Positions 46,562-54,018 of a stretch of 64,000 bases of DNA are shown one piece after another. Under the pieces are notes generated by a model. It was not told where the DNA came from. It saw nothing but the letters and a program-made list of their open reading frames with translations, and searched no databases. The stretch spans positions 1 to 64,000 of the forward strand of contig UQMZ01000004.1 in NCBI GenBank assembly GCA_900542185.1, written 5' to 3'. Origin of the DNA: an uncultured Bacteroidales bacterium. GTDB taxonomy: Bacteria; Bacteroidota; Bacteroidia; Bacteroidales; Muribaculaceae. A program made the position numbers and the translations under genes. Position 1 is the first letter of the stretch, and each line of letters opens with the position of its first letter.

Positions 46562-46768
46562 ATGACACAGCTCACTATTAACGTTGAAGACAAATCCATT
46601 CTTCCGCACCTGAAAAAGATTCTTAATGCGATTGAAGGCGTGAGCATTGCCAAACCTTCAAGAAAAAAGATGTGCGGACTGGACGAGGCCCTTGAGGATG
46701 TAAAAGCCGGACGAGTACACCATGCCGACAGCGTGGACGACATGTTCAAACAGGTTCTCGGAATATGA
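46562..46768 (+). CDS. Antitoxin of a YafQ/RelE-type module
   Basis: A 68-residue small protein with an N-terminal strand (QLTINVEDK), a helix with LPHLKKILNAIEGVSI, and a C-terminal tail LDEALEDVKAGRVHHADSVDDMFKQVLG. Its stop overlaps the start of the toxin gene (ATGA), the standard arrangement for translational coupling. RelB/DinJ-type antitoxins bind the toxin through the tail and repress the operon. It shares its layout with the orphan at 19801. As the toxin is broken, it may persist only as an antidote to related toxins. Confidence 0.8.
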   Translation: MTQLTINVEDKSILPHLKKILNAIEGVSIAKPSRKKMCGLDEALEDVKAGRVHHADSVDDMFKQVLGI

Positions 46769-47043
46769 GCTATCAGATAGTCTATTCCACCAAATTCAAG
46801 AAAGCTCTTAAAAAATGCTTTAAGAGAGGATTAGACATTGAAAAGCTCCGTGAGGTATTGAAGATTCTTGAAGCATAAGGAGTACTGCCTCCCGAATATC
46901 GACCTCATAAACTCTCCGGCAAGTACCAGGGAAACGAGGAATGTCACATTCAGCCCGACTGGCTTTTAGTCTGGGAACAACGCGACTCGGAACTGATTCT
47001 TCTCCTGATTGACACCGGCTCCCACTCCGACATCTTCGGTTAA
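46765..47043 (+). pseudogene. YafQ-family mRNA-interferase toxin broken by an in-frame stop
   Basis: Translation of 92 codons gives a full YafQ-like toxin interrupted once: codon 38 (46876-46878) is TAA. Before it, MSYQIVYSTKFKKALKK and KLREVLKILEA; after it, GVLPPEYRPHKLSGKYQG, ECHIQPDWLLVWE and LLLIDTGSHSDIFG, the last with the catalytic-type His of GSHSDIF. The rest of the frame is intact and well conserved, so a single change (most simply CAA or GAA to TAA) inactivated it recently, or the base is a sequencing error. The antitoxin gene upstream is intact. Confidence 0.9.
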
Positions 47044-47066
47044 GGCATTATTTTTGAATCAAATCA

Positions 47067-47100
47067 CAATCCACCTTGTATTCAAGATGGATTGTTTTAT
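47067..47100 (+). terminator. Terminator of the toxin-antitoxin module
   Basis: A 12-bp stem with one mismatch (47067-47078 with 47083-47094), 4-nt loop, followed by TTTTATT. Confidence 0.85.
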
Positions 47101-47115
47101 TATACAGACTCATAT

Positions 47116-47221
47116 CGTGGTTTGGCTGGCTAAAATCCGATTTTCGAGGAGGAAATAATGAGTTTGTTTGTATATAAATCAGTCATTAATCGTAGATGTG
47201 GGGATATTGGGAAATACAAAC
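47116..47221 (+). repeat. Direct repeat copy 2 (about 106 bp)
   Basis: Partner of 44670-44774, in the same orientation and also placed just after a terminator-like hairpin. Beyond it, 47222-47331 holds AT-rich DNA with two or three near-repeats of CCCTTTTATATT and no gene. Confidence 0.92.
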
Positions 47222-47331
47222 TGATCGCTGCGGCAAATGCCACTTCTTTATTATATTCCCTTTTATATTACCTTTTATATTCCCTTTGAGAAAACCTAAT
47301 GCCCCGGCTATCATATTTACAATAATCATGA

Positions 47332-47370
47332 ATGCATCCCCCCCGGATTGCATTTCCGAGGGGGATGCAT
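47332..47370. terminator. C-rich hairpin downstream of the NAD(P)-binding gene
   Basis: A perfect 11-bp stem ATGCATCCCCC/GGGGGATGCAT (47332-47342, 47360-47370) with a 17-nt loop. It lies 20 bp after the stop of the minus-strand gene, so it probably ends that transcript, although the following U run is poor. Confidence 0.65.
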
Positions 47371-47389
47371 ATTCTTAACGCCAAAGGAT

Positions 47390-48040
47390 TCAATATCCTA
47401 TCGTAAAACGCTCCTGATGGTGGGCCGGTGTCTCCAGTTCGTCAACCATAGCCTTGGCATAGTCTCCCACGGTGATATGACTGTTTCCCTCGCCGTCTAC
47501 GATAAGGTCGTCCTTACCGAGGCGGTAGTTCCCTTTCGCCTCCCCGGGTTCAAGGGATCCTGCCGGAGAGAAGAATACCCAGTCGATGGACTTTTCATTG
47601 TTGAGGGTGTTGAGATAGAATTCACCCAGGGATTTCACGCCGCCCATGATTTCCGCCGGGATTGCGCCGCTGTCCACGACGCGAAGGCCGGGCGCGCAGA
47701 AAAGTGTGCCGGCCCCTCCTACGATGAGCAGTCGTTTCACACCGACTTCTTTTGCTGCCTGGAGGATGCGGGGATAGTTCTGCAATGTGAGATTATAGAT
47801 GTCGGGGTTAGTCCATCCGGGGTTGTAGGCGCTGATGACCGTATCGTATCCTTTGAGAGCTGCCGCAAGGGCCTCGGTGTCGGCCACATCAACCTTCTTT
47901 AGCGTCAACAGAGGATTATCGACCTTGACGTTGTCTGGGTTGCGCACAAGTGCTTCCACCTGATAGCCGCGCGAGAGGAGTTCATTCAGAATGGCGCTTC
48001 CTACAAAGCCGCTGGCGCCGATAAGTGCTGTTTTCTTCAT
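47390..48040 (-). CDS. NAD(P)-binding protein of the NmrA/atypical SDR type
   Basis: A 216-residue Rossmann-fold protein. GASGFVG (8-14) is the dinucleotide-binding loop; VALVRNPDNVKV-type sequence after the second strand favours NADP(H). The Asp motif VDVADTEALAAALKGYDTVISAYNPG is the atypical-SDR pattern, and no YxxxK catalytic pair is seen, so it may be a regulator or a quinone/flavin-type reductase partner. It is divergent from an HxlR regulator gene, which in many bacteria controls neighbouring reductases in response to electrophiles. Confidence 0.9.
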   Translation of the reverse strand: MKKTALIGASGFVGSAILNELLSRGYQVEALVRNPDNVKVDNPLLTLKKVDVADTEALAAALKGYDTVISAYNPGWTNPDIYNLTLQNYPRILQAAKEVGVKRLLIVGGAGTLFCAPGLRVVDSGAIPAEIMGGVKSLGEFYLNTLNNEKSIDWVFFSPAGSLEPGEAKGNYRLGKDDLIVDGEGNSHITVGDYAKAMVDELETPAHHQERFTIGY

Positions 48041-48068
48041 ATCCCTATGTTTTTATTGATTTCGGATG

Positions 48069-48076
48069 CAAAGATA
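48069..48076 (-). promoter_or_regulatory. -7 box of the NAD(P)-binding protein gene
   Basis: Minus-strand TATCTTTG, with CTTG (48101-48098) 21 nt upstream. It lies in the shared divergent region 48041-48262, where HxlR would be expected to bind. Confidence 0.6.
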
Positions 48077-48228
48077 GCGGCATGGAAGCCCGATTGTCAA
48101 GAAGGCACCTGAATGACAGATAGTTTCGTCGCGGTTACCGATATAGATTATCAACAGCTTACAAAAATCGGGTTAACTTATTTTAACTGCAGTCCAAAAC
48201 GGCTGTTGCTCACTTCAGGAATATTAGT

Positions 48229-48236
48229 TACTTTTG
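48229..48236 (+). promoter_or_regulatory. -7 box of the HxlR gene
   Basis: TACTTTTG with GTTG at 48205-48208 (20-nt spacer). It sets the translation start at 48263 and excludes 48113. Confidence 0.6.
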
Positions 48237-48262
48237 TAGAGCTTTTTAATATCAAGCATATT

Positions 48263-48622
48263 ATGAACGAAGAATTATTCCCAAGTTGTCCTATCCGCAA
48301 CATTCTGTCACGTTTCAGCGACAAATGGTCGTTGCTTGTTCTGTATACGCTGAACCTTCAGTCCACCATGCGTTTCAATGCCTTGCGCCGTGAGATTCCC
48401 GACATATCCCAGAAGATGCTCACCAATACCCTTCGCACTCTTGAAGAAGACGGTCTTGTTACGCGCACTATTTATGCAGAGGTACCGCCGAGGGTGGAAT
48501 ACAGCATCACCGACCGGACGCGCTCTTTGCTACCCCATGTCAATTCTCTTATAGCCTGGGCCAAGGAAAATATGCCGGCAATCCTCAGAGACCGGGAATC
48601 TCACGGCAAGCTGAAGAAATAA
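48263..48622 (+). CDS. HxlR-family transcriptional regulator
   Basis: A 119-residue winged helix-turn-helix regulator. The HxlR core CPIRNILSRFSDKWSLLVLYTL starts with Cys9, the position of the sensing cysteine in redox- or electrophile-responsive HxlR proteins such as HypR. MRFNALRREIPDISQKMLTNTLRTLEEDGLV is the recognition-helix region, and the wing TRTIYAEVPPRVEYSITDRTRSL follows. The start at 48263 is set by the -7 box. Divergent from the NAD(P)-binding gene at 47390, which it probably controls. Confidence 0.94.
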   Translation: MNEELFPSCPIRNILSRFSDKWSLLVLYTLNLQSTMRFNALRREIPDISQKMLTNTLRTLEEDGLVTRTIYAEVPPRVEYSITDRTRSLLPHVNSLIAWAKENMPAILRDRESHGKLKK

Positions 48623-48631
48623 GCCGCGGCG

Positions 48632-51600
48632 TCAGCGGAGCGGGGAGATGCGGAACGAGTGGGAATAAGTCGCCGCCGGCTTAAGCTGATATTCCGGAAG
48701 GGGGCCGGGGCCGCAGCTGGCGCTTCCCAGTCCGCGTGTGGCGCAGTCGATGTTGAGGACCGTGGCCGGACAACGCGCCTGCTCCACCTCATGGACATAT
48801 TTCAGATTCCATAGACCCTCGTCGGTGTAATGCAGCGCCGTGAAGTCGAAATTACCCTGAAGCGCCTCAATCCTGATACCGCGGCCGTCATTATCGGCAA
48901 GTGTCAGCCAGCGGGTATCGGTTCGGGTGCCCATGCTCTGTGGCCGGACGTAATTCTCCTTCATCGCATCGACGGTCGATCTGTAACGTCCCACGAACGC
49001 GGCGGCATGCCGGTCGGGGTAATTCTCGATCGGGCCGCGGCCATACCATTCGATATGCTCCAGCGAATCGTCGAGCATGCTCCTGAGTCCGAGACGGGGC
49101 AACGAACCCTCTGCGGGGGTGGTATAGGCCGCGTCGAGGTCCATCGTGCCGTCGGCATAGACGGTATAGGTCACTTCATAAGGCACCTCAACCTCTCCGG
49201 CCGTGGCGGCAAGCCGTGTCGATACTACCGCTGTCCCGGCCAGTGAATCCAAATGACAGGAGAAACCTTCCAGGCGGTATGCGTATTCATGGAAATTCCT
49301 CGGCTCGTTGTTATTGGTGCGGTAACCGTAGAACACGGGGCCACTCCCCCGGTCTATCATCTCCTTGCCTCCGTAACACAGGTTTTCGAGGCAGCCGGTA
49401 GCTTTGTCGAACGCGATGTTCCAGCCGTCACCGTTCAACATTACCCGGCCCTCCGTGTCCTCCATGCCAATCCGGCCGTCGGCGTATATCTTCCCGGCCA
49501 CGAATCCTCCCTTCAGGGGCAGCTGAGCGGAGGCAACCACGTGACCGGCCTCGGCCCAGAGACTCGCCTCCTTGGCAAGCACCTCCAGATTGATGAAGTA
49601 TTCCGCATCGGGGTCCGTCATGTAACGCTCCATCGGAATTGACACCGTACGGTTCTCCGTGGGCTTGCAGTCCGGCAGGCCGAAAGTCTCGGTACGTATG
49701 CACCTGCCGTTCTCCATTATCCGGTACCGGAGATTGAAATCAGTGAGATTGTGGACCGTATAGTCATTCTGTATCGACACACTGTTCGGGTCATTGAGTC
49801 TGAAGCGGAGATATTGATATACATTCTTCACCTCCAGCAGTTTGGGCGTGACCTGGCGGTCGGCGGTCACGATACCGTTGCAGCAGAAGTCATTGTCGTT
49901 GGGCGCGTCCCCGAAACTGCCGCCGTAATAATAATGGTGGTCCGGTTCGCCGGGCTTGTTAAGGGCCTGGTCCACCCAGTCCCAGATGCAGCCGCCGATC
50001 ATGCGTTCAGAGCGATCGGCTATGTAATCCCAGTAGCTGTCCAGATTGCCGATGGAATTACCCATGGCATGATTGTACTCGCATAGGAAGAACGGCTTCT
50101 GATTGCCGTTACGGTCAGACTCGATCATGCTTTCCACGGATGGATACATGCGCGAGTCCATGTCGGCTATCTCGTTCATTCCCTCGTAATGTATGGGACG
50201 CGAGGCGTCTATGTTCCTGACGGCCTCGTATTCGGCCACGGCGTTGCAACCGCCGCCGCTTTCGTTACCCAGACTCCAGAACACTACCGAAGGATGGTTC
50301 TTGTCGCGTTCCACCATCCGGACGGCACGGTCCACGAAGGCCTCGCGCCATGACGGATTGTCGGTCAGCGAATGGTTGCCGTGGCACTCCTGGTCGGCCT
50401 CGTCCATCACGTACAGGCCGTAATAGTCGAACAGGGCGTACATTTTCGGAGCCTTGGGATAGTGGCTGGTACGTATGGTGTTGAGGTTGTTACGCTTGAA
50501 CATCAGTATATCCTGGATCATGGTCTCCACGGGCACCGCCTTGCCCAGACGGGGATGCGTGTCATGATGGTTGGCGCCCTTGAACAACGTCAGCATACCG
50601 TTGACATATACCTTGTTGTCCTTGATCTCTATGTTGCGGAAACCATACTTCTGCGAGGTGGCTTCGGTCACATTTCCATCCTTATCGAGCAGTTCGATGT
50701 CGACTGTGTACAGGTTCGGAGCCTCGGCGCTCCACAACCTCGGGTCACGGATCGAAAGCCTTGCGTCCACGGTTTCCTCGCGACCTTTGGCCACGGGTAC
50801 GGTGCGCGAGGTGACGGACCTCAGCGTCCGGCCGTCGGCGTCGGACAGGGTGACGCGCACGGCGGCGCTGCCGGCGGCATTGCCACGGTTGGACACCAGG
50901 GCCTTCACGTCAAGGAAAGCGCGGTCATAACGCGGACTGAGTTCGGAGGTAAGATGCAGGTCGCGGATATGCGTACGGGGTGCGGCCGTCAGATATACGT
51001 CACGGTATATGCCGCTCATGCGGAACATGTCCTGATCTTCCAGATAGCTGCCGTCGCTCCAGCGATAGACCTCGACGGCCACCGTATTGCTACCGGGACG
51101 CACATACTTCGTTATGTCAAACCGCGCGTCAGTAGTGGGACCCTGGCTGTAGCCCACTTTCTTACCGTTGATCCACAGATACATCGCGCTGTAGCAACCC
51201 TCGAACGTGATGTAGACCGTCTTGTCGCTCCATCCGGCCGGAAGCGTGAAGTCCCGGCGGTACGAACCCACGGCATTGGGTTCCTTCTCCACCGTGTAGC
51301 CCCTCTGCCCCTGGATGAATGGGGGATTGTTGCGGAACGGATAGGTTATGTTGGTGTAGATGGGCGTGCCGTATCCCTGCATCTCCCAGTTGGACGGCAC
51401 GGGAATATTGTCCCAGCCGTCGACATTGTATGCAGGCTTGTAGAAATCGCGGGGACGTTCGTCGGGCGACTTGACCCAGTGGAATTTCCATTCTCCGTTC
51501 AGCAGCATATAGCGCGTTGAGGCCGTGCGCAGCCAGGGCCTGGCATAAGTCGGGTCTGCCTTCATCTCGGCCATGTCGGCGAACGGTATGAACGTGGCCG

Positions 51601-52198
51601 AGGCCGGTTCCTTGTTGATTCCGATCACCGCCTGGTTTTCCCAGTCGTTGTTGCTCCTGGTCCGTGCAGGCTCGGGCTTTACGGAGAGGCCGGACGCTTC
51701 CACCGTCCAGCGCTGGAACGGAGAGGATGCGGACGCCGCGACCTGTATCAGCGGTTCGCCGAACTGAGGCGCGTCGGTCGACGACAGGCACAGGCCGTTT
51801 CCGGTGCCGGCAAAGGTATAGGTGCCGTCCGGGTTCAGGGTCACGTGCCACAGCTGGTTGGCGTTCTGCGGGTCAAGCGTCCACTGAATGGCGCGGGTGC
51901 CCGGCCTGGGGGCGTTGCTGTTGTCGATGGCAAACGATGAAAGCGGCGAGACGATGCAGTAGACACCCTCCGACACCTTGACAAACTGCCACACCTGCGA
52001 CTCCTTGTCCTTCACCGGCTTGGACAGCATAATCCCGGCACCGGGAGAATAGCTTTCCTGTGAATCCATCACAAGCCCGGTGGAGCCTTTGATCACGTAA
52101 TTGCGGCCCGGCACTATCCTGTCGGCCGGGGATGCCACGCAGGTGCCCGTGATTGCCGCGGCGACGCACAGCGCCTTTAATGTATGAAACCGTATCAT
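48632..52198 (-). CDS. GH2 beta-galactosidase with N-terminal ricin-like domain
   Basis: An 1188-residue secreted beta-galactosidase of the LacZ type. Signal peptide about 1-22; residues about 27-170 form a ricin B-like carbohydrate-binding module (repeats ending QVWQFV, NQLWHV and QRWTV). The GH2 sugar-binding, immunoglobulin-like and TIM-barrel domains follow, with acid/base Glu646 in LGNES and nucleophile Glu707 in CEYNHAMGNS. The C-terminal ~280 residues are the small-chain beta-sandwich (LGLRSMLDDSLEHIEWYGRGP). It removes terminal beta-galactose in the periplasm. The start overlaps the GH29 stop by one base (TGATG), so the pair is translationally coupled. Confidence 0.96.
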   Translation of the reverse strand: MIRFHTLKALCVAAAITGTCVASPADRIVPGRNYVIKGSTGLVMDSQESYSPGAGIMLSKPVKDKESQVWQFVKVSEGVYCIVSPLSSFAIDNSNAPRPGTRAIQWTLDPQNANQLWHVTLNPDGTYTFAGTGNGLCLSSTDAPQFGEPLIQVAASASSPFQRWTVEASGLSVKPEPARTRSNNDWENQAVIGINKEPASATFIPFADMAEMKADPTYARPWLRTASTRYMLLNGEWKFHWVKSPDERPRDFYKPAYNVDGWDNIPVPSNWEMQGYGTPIYTNITYPFRNNPPFIQGQRGYTVEKEPNAVGSYRRDFTLPAGWSDKTVYITFEGCYSAMYLWINGKKVGYSQGPTTDARFDITKYVRPGSNTVAVEVYRWSDGSYLEDQDMFRMSGIYRDVYLTAAPRTHIRDLHLTSELSPRYDRAFLDVKALVSNRGNAAGSAAVRVTLSDADGRTLRSVTSRTVPVAKGREETVDARLSIRDPRLWSAEAPNLYTVDIELLDKDGNVTEATSQKYGFRNIEIKDNKVYVNGMLTLFKGANHHDTHPRLGKAVPVETMIQDILMFKRNNLNTIRTSHYPKAPKMYALFDYYGLYVMDEADQECHGNHSLTDNPSWREAFVDRAVRMVERDKNHPSVVFWSLGNESGGGCNAVAEYEAVRNIDASRPIHYEGMNEIADMDSRMYPSVESMIESDRNGNQKPFFLCEYNHAMGNSIGNLDSYWDYIADRSERMIGGCIWDWVDQALNKPGEPDHHYYYGGSFGDAPNDNDFCCNGIVTADRQVTPKLLEVKNVYQYLRFRLNDPNSVSIQNDYTVHNLTDFNLRYRIMENGRCIRTETFGLPDCKPTENRTVSIPMERYMTDPDAEYFINLEVLAKEASLWAEAGHVVASAQLPLKGGFVAGKIYADGRIGMEDTEGRVMLNGDGWNIAFDKATGCLENLCYGGKEMIDRGSGPVFYGYRTNNNEPRNFHEYAYRLEGFSCHLDSLAGTAVVSTRLAATAGEVEVPYEVTYTVYADGTMDLDAAYTTPAEGSLPRLGLRSMLDDSLEHIEWYGRGPIENYPDRHAAAFVGRYRSTVDAMKENYVRPQSMGTRTDTRWLTLADNDGRGIRIEALQGNFDFTALHYTDEGLWNLKYVHEVEQARCPATVLNIDCATRGLGSASCGPGPLPEYQLKPAATYSHSFRISPLR

Positions 52199-53676
52199 CA
52201 GTCTTTTGTTTTAAGTATTTCGGATTGCTTGTAGACACCGAATGTGTTCAGTGCCGGCGTGGCGTTTCCATCCAGTATGCGCAGACGCACATAGCGGGCG
52301 GTGACGGGATTGAAACGGACTATCCATTTATTGCCTACACTCTGCAGGTCGGACGCCTCGGGAATCGGGGTCCAGGTGCGTCCGTCGGACGAATGTTCCA
52401 CGGCCCAGCGTGTGGTGCGGTGTCCCAGGCGTATCACCTCGCGCAGCATCAGGCAGTCGAATGTCTCGGACTTCGGCATACGGAAGATGATGTCGGAAGT
52501 CGCGACACCGTCCTTGCCGGCGTAGTATGTATCGACATCATCGTCTATCAGGTATTCGGGCGCGAACCGTGCGCCCCTCCGATTGGTGGCGCTCACGCGG
52601 GAGCCGGCCAGCAGGTTCCGGGCGAATGTCTCGTCGATCCCTTTCCTGAGGGTCGCCACCCGCAGCGAGTCGATGGGACTGATCAATCCCCGCCGGTCGG
52701 GCGGCAGGTTCAGCAGCAGCACACTGTTGTGTCCCACCGACGAACAGTAGATATCCCACAGTTCCGGCACTGTCTTGACGCGGCTGTCCTCCTCGGCGTG
52801 GTAAAACCAGCTCGGTCTGATAGACACGTCCGTTTCGGCCGGGATGTAGGCGTTGCCCAGCTTCACCCCCTGATTGAGCGCATCGTAATAATTCGCCTCG
52901 TCGCGGATGGCGATGGAATCGGTGGTGGCCCAGCATGGATTGCCGCACCGGCCGGCCTCGTTCCCCATCCAGCGGACATCGGCGAAAGGATAGGAGTTCT
53001 TCGTGCCGAATATCACGCAATCCGGCTGGTTTTCCCTCACTATACCGTACCATTCCGTATACAGCGGAGTGGTCAGTTCGTCGGCGCCCGCGCCGTCCCA
53101 CCATGTCTCCCATATCTTGCCGTAACCGGTCATCAGTTCCCTGAGCTGGTTGGCATAGTAGGATCTGTATCCGTCGGTCGAGTAATCCGGCCTGAGATGT
53201 TGGTGCCGGTCGTGGGGGCCGAGATATATTCCGGCCTTGATTCCCGATTCCTCGCAGGCGTCCACAAATTCGCGCACCACGTCGCCGCGGCCGTTTTTCC
53301 ATGCTGCGTTCCGTACGCTGTAATCGGTGTATCCGCTCGGCCACAGACAGAAGCCGTCGGCATGTTTGGCCGTAAGTATCGCGGCGGGAATGCCGGCGTT
53401 CTTGAGGGTCTCCATCCACTGCAGGCAGTCCAGTTCCGACGGATTGAAGATTGCCGCGGGAGCACGGCCGTCACCCTCGTTGACGAAATTCTCGAATGTA
53501 TTGATTCCGAAATGGAAGAATGCGATCATCTCGCGGTCGAACCACTCCAGCTGACGGCTGTTGGGCGTAGGGCCGAACGGCTTTGGCTCGGACTGGGCTT
53601 GGGCCACGTTCAGGCCACCGGCAGTAATCAGTAGCGCGCCGGCCGCTATGGCTTTAAGTTTCATGGGTTGTTTCAT
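52198..53676 (-). CDS. GH29 alpha-L-fucosidase with C-terminal discoidin domain
   Basis: A 492-residue secreted fucosidase. Signal peptide about 1-27; GH29 TIM barrel about 30-345 with HFGINTFENF, TAKHADGFCLWPS and the nucleophile Asp194 in WWDGAGADE. Residues about 360-485 form an F5/8 type C (discoidin) domain, with FDCLMLREVIRLGHR and ARYVRLRIL typical of CBM32. It releases alpha-fucose from glycan ends. The acid/base residue of GH29 is poorly conserved and was not placed. It is first of the minus-strand arm of the locus, followed by the GH2 gene, and diverges from susC. Confidence 0.96.
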   Translation of the reverse strand: MKQPMKLKAIAAGALLITAGGLNVAQAQSEPKPFGPTPNSRQLEWFDREMIAFFHFGINTFENFVNEGDGRAPAAIFNPSELDCLQWMETLKNAGIPAAILTAKHADGFCLWPSGYTDYSVRNAAWKNGRGDVVREFVDACEESGIKAGIYLGPHDRHQHLRPDYSTDGYRSYYANQLRELMTGYGKIWETWWDGAGADELTTPLYTEWYGIVRENQPDCVIFGTKNSYPFADVRWMGNEAGRCGNPCWATTDSIAIRDEANYYDALNQGVKLGNAYIPAETDVSIRPSWFYHAEEDSRVKTVPELWDIYCSSVGHNSVLLLNLPPDRRGLISPIDSLRVATLRKGIDETFARNLLAGSRVSATNRRGARFAPEYLIDDDVDTYYAGKDGVATSDIIFRMPKSETFDCLMLREVIRLGHRTTRWAVEHSSDGRTWTPIPEASDLQSVGNKWIVRFNPVTARYVRLRILDGNATPALNTFGVYKQSEILKTKD

Positions 53677-53749
53677 GTTAGTTTTTCCGCCGTCTCCGGC
53701 ACCGGACCGGCGGCGATGTATGGTATATGCCGCAAAATTACATCATCCG

Positions 53750-53962
53750 GGTTATCCAATGTATTAATCCGGGATTAACAACGGGACCGCACACATATAA
53801 TTTTATTAATCCCTGACAGATTTCCCGGAGTCCTCACGCGCCGGAACCGTCCCGACACATCCCTTTACGGCATCCACGGCGGGTTAATAAATTTCCCGCA
53901 GGGTTAACGTCGGAATTAACCCATGATTAACCAGCTGAATAATACCCGTTAACATAATTTTG
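53750..53962. promoter_or_regulatory. Divergent promoter region with repeated GTTAA/GATTAA motifs
   Basis: Within the 342-bp gap between the GH29 gene and susC there are at least eight related motifs: GGTTATCC (53750-53757), ATTAATCC (53763-53770), GGATTAAC (53772-53779), ATTAATCC (53805-53812), GGGTTAAT (53881-53888), GGGTTAAC (53901-53908), ATTAACCC (53915-53922), ATTAACC (53926-53932) and CGTTAAC (53947-53953). Two pairs are inverted (53901/53915 and 53763/53772), others are in direct orientation 20 bp apart. TAATTTTG (53955-53962) is the susC -7 box, with no TTTG at -33, which suits activator control. Confidence 0.7.
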
Positions 53963-54018
53963 CACCGGTTCATGACGGACAGAACCGGTAGAACAACAAA
54001 ACAACTCAATATACTATC

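Noticed and set aside
44670..47221. A composite transposon
   Set aside because: The direct repeats hold no transposase and no terminal inverted repeats were found, so a transposon cannot be claimed.
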